Notes under the pieces: generated by a model
Told to the model about the DNA's origin: nothing
The model's database searches: none
Seen by the model: the letters and a program-made list of their open reading frames with translations, nothing else
Shown here: positions 25,129-33,233 of the stretch, piece after piece
Layout: the number at the start of each line of letters is the position of its first letter
Position numbering within the stretch: position 1 is the first letter of the stretch
Origin: Agrobacterium tumefaciens
GTDB taxonomy: Bacteria; Pseudomonadota; Alphaproteobacteria; Rhizobiales; Rhizobiaceae
Length of the DNA stretch: 64,000 nucleotides
Direction: 5' to 3'
NCBI RefSeq assembly: GCF_009649785.1
Contig: NZ_WJOK01000015.1
Coordinates: forward strand, 1 to 64,000
Made by a program: the position numbers and the translations under genes

Positions 25129-26084
25129 TGAACGCGCCCGTAACCGCCGCCAAACTCTATGATTGCCGCGACGCCTTCGCCGAAACGCTGGAAGCGCTGG
25201 CCGCTGCAAACGACAGGGTCGTGGCCGTCTGCAACGATTCAGTCGGCTCCTCGAAGCTCGGCGGCTTCAAGTCGAAATTCCCCGAGCGCCTCGTCAATGT
25301 CGGCATTGCCGAACAGAACATGGTGGGCGTCGGCGCCGGCCTTGCCAATGGCGGCCAGCTTCCCTTCGTCTGCGGCGCATCCTGTTTTCTGACCGGTCGC
25401 GCGCTGGAACAGATCAAGGCAGACCTCGCCTATTCCAACGCCAATGTGAAGCTCATCGGCATCTCCTCGGGCATGGCCTATGGCGAACTGGGTCCGACAC
25501 ATCACTCGATCGAGGATTTCGCCTGGACCCGCGTTCTGCCGAACCTGCCGGTCATTGCCCCCTGCGACCGCATCGAAACGGCCGCCGCCGTCAAATGGGC
25601 TGCGGACTATGCCGGGCCCTGCTTCCTTCGCCTGTCGCGCGTCGGCGTGCCGGACCTTCTGCCTGATGGCCACGTCTTTGAACTCGGCCGCGCCAACCTG
25701 CTGCGCGAAGGTTCCGACATAACGCTGATCGCCAATGGCACGCTGACACACCGCATCGTCAAGGCCGCCGATATTCTGGCCGGTCGTGGCATCAAGGCGC
25801 GTGTGCTTAACATGGCAACCGTGCGCCCGATCGACGAGGCGGCCATCATTGCCGCAGCGAAGGAAACCGGCGCAATCCTGACGGCTGAAGAACATTCGAT
25901 CTTCGGCGGTCTCGGCTCTGCCATCGCCGAAGTTGTTGTCGATCACGCCCCCGTGCCGATGAAGCGCCTCGGCGTTCCGGGCGTCTTTGCCCATACCGGC
26001 TCGGCAGAATGGCTGCTCGATGAGTTTGGCATGGCACCCGCGGCCATCGCGGAGGCTGCAGCAGCGCTGCTCAAGAGAAAGTAA
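25128..26084 (+). CDS. Transketolase, C-terminal subunit
   Basis: A 318-residue protein containing the pyrimidine-binding and C-terminal domains of transketolase. VCNDSVGSSKLGGFKSKFPERLVNVGIAEQNMVGVGAGLANGG contains the essential Glu of the GIAEQ motif, followed by GELGPTHHSIEDFAWTRVLPNLPVIAPCD and the C-terminal LTAEEHSIFGGLGSAIAEV. With the preceding gene it forms an alpha2-beta2 type enzyme. The start overlaps the stop of the first subunit by one base. An FGGY kinase gene follows 115 bases later. Confidence 0.92.
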   Translation: MNAPVTAAKLYDCRDAFAETLEALAAANDRVVAVCNDSVGSSKLGGFKSKFPERLVNVGIAEQNMVGVGAGLANGGQLPFVCGASCFLTGRALEQIKADLAYSNANVKLIGISSGMAYGELGPTHHSIEDFAWTRVLPNLPVIAPCDRIETAAAVKWAADYAGPCFLRLSRVGVPDLLPDGHVFELGRANLLREGSDITLIANGTLTHRIVKAADILAGRGIKARVLNMATVRPIDEAAIIAAAKETGAILTAEEHSIFGGLGSAIAEVVVDHAPVPMKRLGVPGVFAHTGSAEWLLDEFGMAPAAIAEAAAALLKRK

Positions 26085-26199
26085 GTCTCCTCCCAGGGTC
26101 GTCGCGTGTCTTCGGATGCGCGGCGACACCCTTTGCAATATCGTCGTTTAATCACCGCAAGGCTGAAACGAAAAAACTGCCGACGAAAGAACTCAAGTG

Positions 26200-27669
26200 A
26201 TGCGCGCCATTCTGTCCATCGATCAGGGCACCACCAATTCCAAGGCCATTCTCGTTTCTGAAACAGGAGAATTGCTGGCGCGCGGTTCATCGCCGGTCGG
26301 CATCACCTATCCGCAGCCCGGCTGGGTGGAGCAGGATCCGAACCGTATCTGGGCCTCGGTGCGCGAAGCGATTTCCGCCTGCCTGTCTTCGGCACACTCT
26401 GCCGTCAGCATTGAAGCCATCGCCATTTCCAACCAGCGCGAATCGGTGACGATCTGGGACGGTGAAACCGGCGAGCCGCTCGGCCCGGTCTTGAGCTGGC
26501 AATGCCGTCGCACCGCGCAGGAATGCATCGATCTCATCGGCAAGGGCCATTCCGAACGTGTCATGGCGCTGACCGGCCTGCCTATTGACCCGATGTTTCC
26601 CGGCGCCAAGATGCGCTGGCTGTTGGAGCGTGCACCGAAGGGCCGCAGCCTTCGCCTCGGCACCATCGATAGCTGGCTCATCCACTGCCTGACCGGCGGC
26701 AAGGTGCATGCCTGCGACGCCTCCAACGCGGCCCGAAGCCAGGTGCTCGATCTCAACCGGCAGGTGTGGAGCGAAGAGCTTTGTGACCTTTTTGGCATCG
26801 ACATCAACGCCCTGCCCGACCCGCGCGACAGCAGCGGCGACTTCGGCGTGACATCAGGTGTTCCCGGCATCAAGGACGGCACGCCTATTCTGGCTGCCGT
26901 CGGCGACAGCCACGCCGCCCTATTCGGCCACGGCGCCTTCAATCCCGGTGACGGCAAGGTGACGTTCGGCACCGGCTCATCGGTGATGACGACCCTGCCG
27001 GATTTCATCGCGCCAGAGCGCGGCATCACCACGACAGTTGCCTGGAGGATTAACGGCAAGCCGACTTTCGCCTTCGAGGGCAATATTCTTGTGTCTGCCG
27101 CCTCCCTGCCGTGGATGACGGACATTCTCGGCCTGCCAGATGTCGCATCTCTTGTGGAGCTTGCCGCAACCGCTGAACCAGATGGCCCCGGTTTCGTCCC
27201 GGCCTTTGTCGGCCTTGGCGCGCCCTATTGGGATTCAGATTGCCGCGCGCTATTTTCGCAGATCAATTTCAGCACAAGTCGCGCGCAGATGGCCCGCGCC
27301 GTTACCGATTCCATCGCCTTTCAGGTTTATGACGTCTTCTCGACCATGCGCGCGCAGTCGCCCTCCGGCTTCGGACAGCTGTTCGTGGATGGCGGGCCGA
27401 GCCAGAACCGTTTCCTCATGCAATGCGTCGCCGACATGCTGGACCACCCCGTCATCCAGCGTGACGCGCCGGAAGCCTCCGCGCTTGGCGCGGCCTATCT
27501 TGCCGGCCTCGCCCTCGGTCTGTGGAGCGATCTCGACGCCATCGCCGCGCTCAACAGTCACGGCAACGCCATCCCGCCTTCGTCCAGTGACGGCAGGCAA
27601 CGGCTTGCCGTCTGGCGCGACGCGATTGCGCGCTCGACGTTACCTGTGACGTCGGGTAAGGGTGAATAA
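26200..27669 (+). CDS. FGGY-family carbohydrate kinase
   Basis: A 489-residue kinase of the FGGY family (glycerol, xylulose, ribulose and erythritol kinases). The N-terminal phosphate motif SIDQGTTNSKAIL is at residues 6-18. ATP- and substrate-domain motifs include SNQRESVTIWD, DSWLIHCLTGGKVHACDASNAARSQ, GDSHAALFGHGAF, FGTGSSVMTTLP and GGPSQNRFLMQ. I infer that it phosphorylates the ketose made by one of the SDRs before transketolase cleavage. The ATG at 26200 is preferred to the GTG three bases earlier. The context resembles apulose kinase next to AptAB, but specificity cannot be assigned from motifs. Confidence 0.9.
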   Translation: MRAILSIDQGTTNSKAILVSETGELLARGSSPVGITYPQPGWVEQDPNRIWASVREAISACLSSAHSAVSIEAIAISNQRESVTIWDGETGEPLGPVLSWQCRRTAQECIDLIGKGHSERVMALTGLPIDPMFPGAKMRWLLERAPKGRSLRLGTIDSWLIHCLTGGKVHACDASNAARSQVLDLNRQVWSEELCDLFGIDINALPDPRDSSGDFGVTSGVPGIKDGTPILAAVGDSHAALFGHGAFNPGDGKVTFGTGSSVMTTLPDFIAPERGITTTVAWRINGKPTFAFEGNILVSAASLPWMTDILGLPDVASLVELAATAEPDGPGFVPAFVGLGAPYWDSDCRALFSQINFSTSRAQMARAVTDSIAFQVYDVFSTMRAQSPSGFGQLFVDGGPSQNRFLMQCVADMLDHPVIQRDAPEASALGAAYLAGLALGLWSDLDAIAALNSHGNAIPPSSSDGRQRLAVWRDAIARSTLPVTSGKGE

Positions 27670-27689
27670 AAATTCACCCTGGAGGGCTT

Positions 27690-28643
27690 ATGGGCAGGAT
27701 CAACGAACTTCGGATGATATCCCGCGTGGCGCAGATGTATTTCAGCGAGCACAGGCGGCAGGCGGAGATTGCCGAACATCTCAATCTTTCGCAGGCCACC
27801 GTCTCGCGCATGCTGAAGCGTGCCGAAACGGAAGGTATCGTGCGCACCAGCATCATTCCGCCGCCCGGTACCTATAGCGATCTTGAAGCACAGCTTCGCG
27901 AACGCTTCGACCTGCCGGAAGCCATTGTCGTCGATTGCAGCGAGGATCGCGACGGCGCGATCATGGCCCGCATCGGCGAGGCTGCCGCGCATTTTCTCGA
28001 GGTGACGCTGTCGCAAAACGAGATCATCGGCGTTTCCAGCTGGAGCCAGACGATCTTCAAGATGGTGGAAAACATCCATCCGCTGAAGGGCGCCAAAGCG
28101 CGTTACATCGTCCAGACGCTGGGCGGCATGGGCGATCCTTCCGTGCAGACGCACGCGACCCAGATCACCACCCGGCTGGCGCGGTTAACGGAGGCCGAAC
28201 CGAAATTGCTGCCGGTCCCCGGCGTCGCCACCTCTCGCGAGGCCAAGCTTTTGATGCTGGCCGATCCCTTCGTGCGCGAAACCATCGATCTTTTCGGTTC
28301 GATCACGCTCGCCATCGTCGGTGTCGGTGCCGTCGAGCCATCGGAGCTTCTTGCCCGCTCGGGCAATATCTTTTCCGCCAAGGAGCTTGCCGATCTCGCA
28401 CAGGCGGGCGCCGTGGGCGATATTTCGCTCAGGTTTTTCGACAAGGACGGCAAGCCCGTCAAGACACCGCTCGATGACCGGGTCATAGGCCTTCCGCTGG
28501 AGAACCTTGCCAATGTCGACCGCGTCATTGCACTCGCCGGCGGCTCGAAAAAGACCGAGGCGATCGCCGGCGCGCTCAGAACCGGCGTGATCGATGTTCT
28601 CGTCACCGACAAATTCACCGCCGAACGACTGGTCGGCACATAA
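27690..28643 (+). CDS. SorC/DeoR-type sugar-binding transcriptional regulator
   Basis: A 317-residue SorC-family regulator. The N-terminal helix-turn-helix is RRQAEIAEHLNLSQATVSRMLKRAETEGIVR at about residues 24-55. The sugar-phosphate-binding domain follows, with IGVSSWSQTIFKMVENI, VQTLGGMG, a phosphate-type loop, IVGVGAVEPS and VIALAGGSKKTEAIAGAL. Members typically bind a phosphorylated sugar made by the pathway they control. It sits between the FGGY kinase and the second SDR, with GGAGGG before its ATG, so it is the obvious regulator of both divergent operons; the ligand would be the kinase or transketolase product. Confidence 0.92.
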   Translation: MGRINELRMISRVAQMYFSEHRRQAEIAEHLNLSQATVSRMLKRAETEGIVRTSIIPPPGTYSDLEAQLRERFDLPEAIVVDCSEDRDGAIMARIGEAAAHFLEVTLSQNEIIGVSSWSQTIFKMVENIHPLKGAKARYIVQTLGGMGDPSVQTHATQITTRLARLTEAEPKLLPVPGVATSREAKLLMLADPFVRETIDLFGSITLAIVGVGAVEPSELLARSGNIFSAKELADLAQAGAVGDISLRFFDKDGKPVKTPLDDRVIGLPLENLANVDRVIALAGGSKKTEAIAGALRTGVIDVLVTDKFTAERLVGT

Positions 28644-28672
28644 ACATAGCCGTTATCCCATAAGGAGGAGAC

Positions 28673-29458
28673 ATGAGGCGCTTTGAAGGTCAATCCGTAT
28701 TCGTGACTGGAGGCAACAAGGGCATCGGTTACGGCATCGCCCGCCGTTTTGCCGAGGAAGGCGCGAAAGTCGCCATCGCCTCTGTCGACAAGGACACCAA
28801 TGATGCCGCCAAAAAGCTGGCGGACGAAACCGGCTCCGTCACCCATGGCGTGATCCTCGATGTGCGGGATGCGGCGGCGGTGCGCGAGGCCTATGGCACA
28901 GCCGAAGAGGCAATCGGTCCGCTTTCCATCTCGGTCCAGAACGCCGGCGTCATCACCATTTCGAAGATCGAGGAGCTGACGCAGGAACAGTGGGACTTCA
29001 ACCTCGATGTCAACACCAAGGGCGCGTTTCTGTGCTGCCAGGAGGCGATCCGCCGCTTCCGCGCAAGTGGCACCAAGGGCCGCCTGGTTAACACCGCCTC
29101 CGGCCAGGCCCGTCAGGGTTTTATCTATACCCCCCATTACGCCGCTTCAAAATTCGGCGTCGTAGGCCTGACGCAAAGTCTGGCCAAGGAACTGGCGCCC
29201 GAAGGCATCACCGTCAACGCCATTTGCCCCGGCATCATCCACACCGAAATGTGGGATTATAACGATCGAGTCTGGGGCCAGATGCTCGGTGACTATAAGC
29301 CCGGCGAACTCATGGCCGAATGGGTGCGCAACATTCCTATGCGCCGCGCAGGAACACCAGCCGAAGTGGCAGCCTTGGTGGCGTTTCTCGCCTCCGAGGA
29401 TGCGGCCTACATCACCGGCCAGACAATTAATGTCGATGGCGGGCTGATCATGTCGTAG
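28673..29458 (+). CDS. SDR family dehydrogenase (sorbitol/butanediol-dehydrogenase-like)
   Basis: A 261-residue classical SDR. Motifs are TGGNKGIGYGIARRF, QNAGVITISKIEELT, the catalytic Ser in VNTASGQARQ, YAASK, and CPGIIHTEMWDYND, a tail pattern seen in meso-butanediol and sorbitol-type dehydrogenases that accept polyols. TAAGGAGGAGA precedes the ATG. It is the last gene of the transketolase-kinase-regulator operon and its final 11 bases overlap the convergent peroxiredoxin gene. Together with the SDR at 19437 it gives the module two oxidation steps, or two enzymes for different stereoisomers. Confidence 0.9.
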   Translation: MRRFEGQSVFVTGGNKGIGYGIARRFAEEGAKVAIASVDKDTNDAAKKLADETGSVTHGVILDVRDAAAVREAYGTAEEAIGPLSISVQNAGVITISKIEELTQEQWDFNLDVNTKGAFLCCQEAIRRFRASGTKGRLVNTASGQARQGFIYTPHYAASKFGVVGLTQSLAKELAPEGITVNAICPGIIHTEMWDYNDRVWGQMLGDYKPGELMAEWVRNIPMRRAGTPAEVAALVAFLASEDAAYITGQTINVDGGLIMS

Positions 29459-30002
29459 CACTCAACCAATCGATGACGGCATCTGCGTTCTTCTCTGGCG
29501 GATGGACCGGGTAAAAGACATGCTTGATAACGCCCGTTTCGATAATCATCGTGAGCCTCTTGAGCAGTGTCAGGCCTCCAGCCTGGAAAGTTGGAAGGCG
29601 AAGGGCTGACACCAGAAGGAGTGAATGATCGGAAATCAGAGGAAACGGCAGGTGAAGCCGCTCTGCTGCCTCTCGCTGATACTCCGTGGTCTGCGTAGAA
29701 AGGCCAAACAGACGCGTTGCTCCCAATGCCTTCAGTTCAGCGAAATGATCACGGAAGGCACAGGACTGTGGTGTACATCCCCTCGCGCCGGGTATTGCGT
29801 CCCATCCGTCAATAGCCTTGCCTCCGGGCGGGCTTGTCCGGGGGTAAGCATAGACCACGGTTAACCCCGGCTCACGCAGATCGACTACCGTGCCATCCGT
29901 CGCAACCAAACCAATGCTAGGCAACTCCATCCCGGGTAAATGCCTGGCTGCTCCGTCGTCACGTGGGGTAACTAATTGCTCATCCCCGCCGGGTTCAATC
30001 AT
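29448..30002 (-). CDS. Peroxiredoxin (BCP/PrxQ-like)
   Basis: A 184-residue thioredoxin-fold protein. The peroxidatic motif GARGCTPQSCAFRDHFAEL corresponds to the PGCTxQxCxFRD motif of BCP/PrxQ enzymes, which reduce alkyl hydroperoxides with thioredoxin. The upstream segment VVYAYPRTSPPGGKAIDGW holds an insert compared with ordinary BCP, and the C-terminal half is distinctive (LLKRLTMIIETGVIKHVFYPVHPP). I use the ATG at 30002 because GAGG lies just before it; a GTG at 30008 is the alternative. It overlaps the convergent SDR gene at the 3' end by 11 bases. Confidence 0.85.
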   Translation of the reverse strand: MIEPGGDEQLVTPRDDGAARHLPGMELPSIGLVATDGTVVDLREPGLTVVYAYPRTSPPGGKAIDGWDAIPGARGCTPQSCAFRDHFAELKALGATRLFGLSTQTTEYQREAAERLHLPFPLISDHSLLLVSALRLPTFQAGGLTLLKRLTMIIETGVIKHVFYPVHPPEKNADAVIDWLSATT

Positions 30003-30665
30003 TGCCACCTCGTTGCTCTTCCTGTCTGTCGACGTTGCGAAGTTAGCCGATTTTCATACTACCGCAATGTCTAGTGCGCAGGTGCAAAGCTGCCGTAGCG
30101 ATTCGCGCATTCAGCCTTGATGGAATACGAACGCCACACCTTCATTCGATTTGACAAAGTCACTGATTGCCAAGTCTCTGGCCGATAGTATCGTTTTGGA
30201 ATTTTCGCTGAAGCGATGTTCTGGGGCAACGGCTTCTTTGTCTTGGGATCGCTGCTACCGGGTGGCCACCACTGTCCCCATTTCCACAAGGCAATTGCTG
30301 CTCTCGGCAAATACGTCCTGCTGACTGAGACCCACTTTTTTCGGCGATCTTAGCGGCCGTCGTGCTCCCGAGATTTTCGGCGTCTGGGAAGTTGTTCTGT
30401 TTGGTGAAAGTCACGAAGACGTCGGTGGCGTTGGAATAAATGTCTTCCAACCGAGACGTTTGGCGCAGACACTCAGCAGAAACAGGGCCGATTTTTAGAG
30501 AACAGGCGGTCTTGGCAGCTTTGCGCCAAGAGGCGGACATCCGTCGAAGCTGTCAGGATGATCCGCGCCGTGACCTTATAGCCATTCGTAAGTCTCCCAG
30601 CGTTTGTCGCGATGGGCGCGGTGGCGGCGAACGGCTGCCATCCGCAGGTTCAGACTATCAAAAAA
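30003..30665. other. 663-bp stretch without a recognisable gene
   Basis: Several frames of up to 126 codons are open on the minus strand (longest 30160-30540), but none resembles a family I recognise and codon use is not convincing. It could contain a decayed gene. The promoter of the peroxiredoxin gene must lie at its left end. Confidence 0.35.
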
Positions 30666-31694
30666 CTAAACAGTGAGCTCTCTTCGGACGATCTCAGCTC
30701 CTGCGCTCAAGGAATTCAGCTTTTCTCTTGCCACACGACGAGACAGGGGGGCCATGCCGCAATTGGTGCAGGGGCAAAGTTTATCTGCGTCGACAAACTT
30801 AAGCGCCTTGCGCAGCGTTGCAGCGACTTCCTCCGGGGTTTCGATGGTATCGCTTGCCACATCGATGGCCCCAACCATCACTTTCTTACCTCGAACAAGG
30901 TCCAGAAGATCCATGGGGACATGAGAATTGTGGCATTCGAGGGAGATCATACCGATGCCGGATTTCTGCAGCTTGGGGAGAGTTTCCTCATACTGCCGCC
31001 ATTCTGACCCGAGTGTCTTTTTCCAATCCGTATTGGCCTTTATGCCGTAACCGTAGCAGATATGGACGGCGGTCTCGCACTTCAGCCCTTCAATTGCCCT
31101 GTCCAAAGTGGCGACACCCCAGTCATTCACATCGTCAAAGAAAACGTTGAAGGCAGGTTCGTCGAACTGGATGATATCGACGCCGGCAGCCTCCAATTCC
31201 TTTGCTTCCTCGTTGAGTATCACGGCAAATTCCCAGGCAAGCTTTTCACGGCTCTTATAATGGCCGTCAAAGAGAGTATCGATCATCGTCATCGGACCCG
31301 GCAACGCCCATTTGATGGGTTGTTTGGTCTGCTGGCGCAAAAACTTGGCGTCTTCGACGAACACGGACTTCTGGCGAGACACGGCGCCGACGACTGTCGG
31401 GACACTCGCATCGTAGCGATCGCGAATTCTGACTGTCTCGCGTTTTGCAAAATCGACCCCGTCGAGGTGCTCGATGAAAGTCGTGACGAAATGTTGGCGT
31501 GTTTGCTCGCCATCACTGACGATGTCGATGCCGGCCTGTTGCTGATCGTCCAGTGAAAGGCGCAGGGCATCTCTCTTGCCTTCCAGTAATTCCTCGCCCT
31601 CCAGCTTCCAGGGCGACCACAGTTTTTCGGGCTGCGCAAGCCAGGAGGGTTTCGGCAGGCTGCCAGCGGTCGATGTGGGGAGAAGTTTCTTCAC
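30666..31694 (-). CDS. mesD: MesD-type core methionine synthase
   Basis: A 342-residue protein equal to the catalytic half of MetE (core-MetE). Zinc ligands are in place: His211 and Cys213 (AVHICYGYG), Glu253 (SLECHNSH) and Cys312 (CTNCGMAPL). The folate-binding N-terminal half of MetE is absent. The immediate upstream gene is DUF1852 (MesX), and this pairing defines the MesD family of folate-independent methionine synthases, thought to need MesX and oxygen. The start codon appears to be GTG, with an AGAGGT site before it. It lies 24 bases after mesX and shares its cobalamin riboswitch. The methyl donor is unknown in the family as far as I know. Confidence 0.88.
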   Translation of the reverse strand: MKKLLPTSTAGSLPKPSWLAQPEKLWSPWKLEGEELLEGKRDALRLSLDDQQQAGIDIVSDGEQTRQHFVTTFIEHLDGVDFAKRETVRIRDRYDASVPTVVGAVSRQKSVFVEDAKFLRQQTKQPIKWALPGPMTMIDTLFDGHYKSREKLAWEFAVILNEEAKELEAAGVDIIQFDEPAFNVFFDDVNDWGVATLDRAIEGLKCETAVHICYGYGIKANTDWKKTLGSEWRQYEETLPKLQKSGIGMISLECHNSHVPMDLLDLVRGKKVMVGAIDVASDTIETPEEVAATLRKALKFVDADKLCPCTNCGMAPLSRRVAREKLNSLSAGAEIVRRELTV

Positions 31695-31718
31695 GGTGGG
31701 ACCTCTTCTAAGTGATGC

Positions 31719-32696
31719 TCAAGCGGGGCGGTGAGCAAACAATTGCTCAAGGACGGCGCGGTATGGCTTGATGAAGTGTTTTTCGGTGAACTTACCCTGA
31801 TCCACCGCCAAGCGATTTCGTTCGTCGCGATCGTAAATGACCCGGGTCAGCGAATAGTCCTGGTGCTTCAGGTTGGGCTGGTAAAATGTCCCAGCTGCTG
31901 CGTTCGCATTGTAGATTTCGGGGCGATAAATTCTCTGAAACGTTTCCATCGTGCTGATGACGCCGATTAGCTCAATATTGGAGTAGTCGCCCAGCAAGTC
32001 CCCAACAAAGTAGAAGGCCAACGGCGCAACGCTGCCTGCAGGCATGAAGTAGCGAACCTGCAATCCCATTTTCCCGAAATACTGGTCGGTGGACGAGAAC
32101 CCATTCTGCCGGTATTCGACGCCCATCACGGGGTGATGATTTTCGGTCCGGTAATAGGTCTTGCTGGTCGAGGCGCTGATGCAAATGACCGGCGGCTTGC
32201 GAAAGTACGAGCGGTAGGCATCCGACCGCAGAAAAGACTTGAACAGGTTTCCATGGAGGTCGCCGAAGTCGGCCGGAATGCTGAAGGCAGGAACGCTCTT
32301 GTTATGCTCCGGCAGCACAATGCTGAAGTCGTAGTCTCGCACATAGGAGGAGAAGTTATTCCCCACAATGCCGTCGATACGTTCACTGGTTTTGTGATCG
32401 ATGATCGTCGTCTTCAGTATCTCGATGAGGGGAAATTTTTCACCTGCGACATCGAAGCTCATGTCGACCGAAATGATCTCCAACTCGACCGAGTATCGGT
32501 CCGATTTGGGATTATCCCAGTGCGCGAGGGCGTTGAAGCGGCTGTCGATCATGCGCATGACATTGCGCAGGTTTTCCTGCCGCTTTTCGCCCCTGGCCAG
32601 ATTGGCGAAATTGGTGGTGATGCGCGTATTTTCTGAAGGACGATAGTCCTCATCGAAGGGTACGCTCGTGATCGTAAAAATGCAGGTCTGAGACAT
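31719..32696 (-). CDS. mesX: DUF1852 protein, MesX-type partner of methionine synthase
   Basis: A 325-residue DUF1852 protein. Recognisable parts are the opening FTITSVPFDEDYRPSENTRITTNFANLARG, the FNALAHWDNPKSDRYSVELEIISVDM region and the GVISTMETFQRIYRPEIYNAN segment. DUF1852 proteins (MesX) are invariably next to mesD and have been proposed to act as an oxygenase supplying the methyl group for methionine synthesis. It is the first gene of a two-gene operon preceded by a cobalamin riboswitch. The riboswitch implies that the pair is made when vitamin B12 is scarce and MetH is inactive. Confidence 0.88.
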   Translation of the reverse strand: MSQTCIFTITSVPFDEDYRPSENTRITTNFANLARGEKRQENLRNVMRMIDSRFNALAHWDNPKSDRYSVELEIISVDMSFDVAGEKFPLIEILKTTIIDHKTSERIDGIVGNNFSSYVRDYDFSIVLPEHNKSVPAFSIPADFGDLHGNLFKSFLRSDAYRSYFRKPPVICISASTSKTYYRTENHHPVMGVEYRQNGFSSTDQYFGKMGLQVRYFMPAGSVAPLAFYFVGDLLGDYSNIELIGVISTMETFQRIYRPEIYNANAAAGTFYQPNLKHQDYSLTRVIYDRDERNRLAVDQGKFTEKHFIKPYRAVLEQLFAHRPA

Positions 32697-32812
32697 GTTG
32701 TGCCCCTATAAAGTTGGGGGCATGGGTCTGCGGACGCATAGCAAGACAGGCCGCGACAATGCAGCCTTTGCTACGGCACACTGGGACACCCCGCCCGTGG
32801 ACGTTATTTCAC

Positions 32813-32998
32813 CAAAGGCAGGTCTCCTGGCTCACGGATCATCACTTCCGTCCGTCTTCCCGGGGTAAACCAGTGACATATTGGACTTCAGCTCGCCGCT
32901 TACAGTTGCGGGGGCAGCGTCGGCTTTTCCGCATGACACGGAGCACCGACTTCCCTCTTAGCCCCGGCACGTTGCGTGCAACGACTGGGGAACCTTAG
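32813..32998 (-). ncRNA. Cobalamin riboswitch upstream of mesXD
   Basis: Read on the minus strand the region shows GAGGGAAGTCGGTG, then AAAAGCCGACGCTGCCCCCGC with AACTGTAAGC (the B12-box region), GTCACTGG and a CCGGGAAG element before GCCAGGAGACC. This is the conserved core of the AdoCbl riboswitch. It ends about 116 bases before mesX. B12 would turn off this B12-independent route to methionine. Confidence 0.92.
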
Positions 32999-33233
32999 GC
33001 GTGACGACCATATTGTAAGCTACGTCATCGGTCAACATCATATAACGATATCTTTATGTCCTTAAGTCTGCGTTTCCATCGCCGGTTCCGACCGAGTAGC
33101 TTGCATTCGGCGCGGCAGTCAACGTTGCGGTTTTACGCTTTTCGCCGCTTTCAGCAGCGTCATGCGTCCCAGTTTTCAATCTCCGGCGCAACGGCCTGGA
33201 GCAATATCCTTCTGCTGCCGCCGAGACGGACGA

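Noticed and set aside
28103-29137. 344-codon minus-strand open frame
   Set aside because: It is antisense to the SorC regulator and SDR genes, which both have clear motifs and ribosome sites.
30160-30540. 126-codon minus-strand frame as a gene
   Set aside because: I could not match it to any family, and it has no convincing ribosome site; left as an unexplained stretch.
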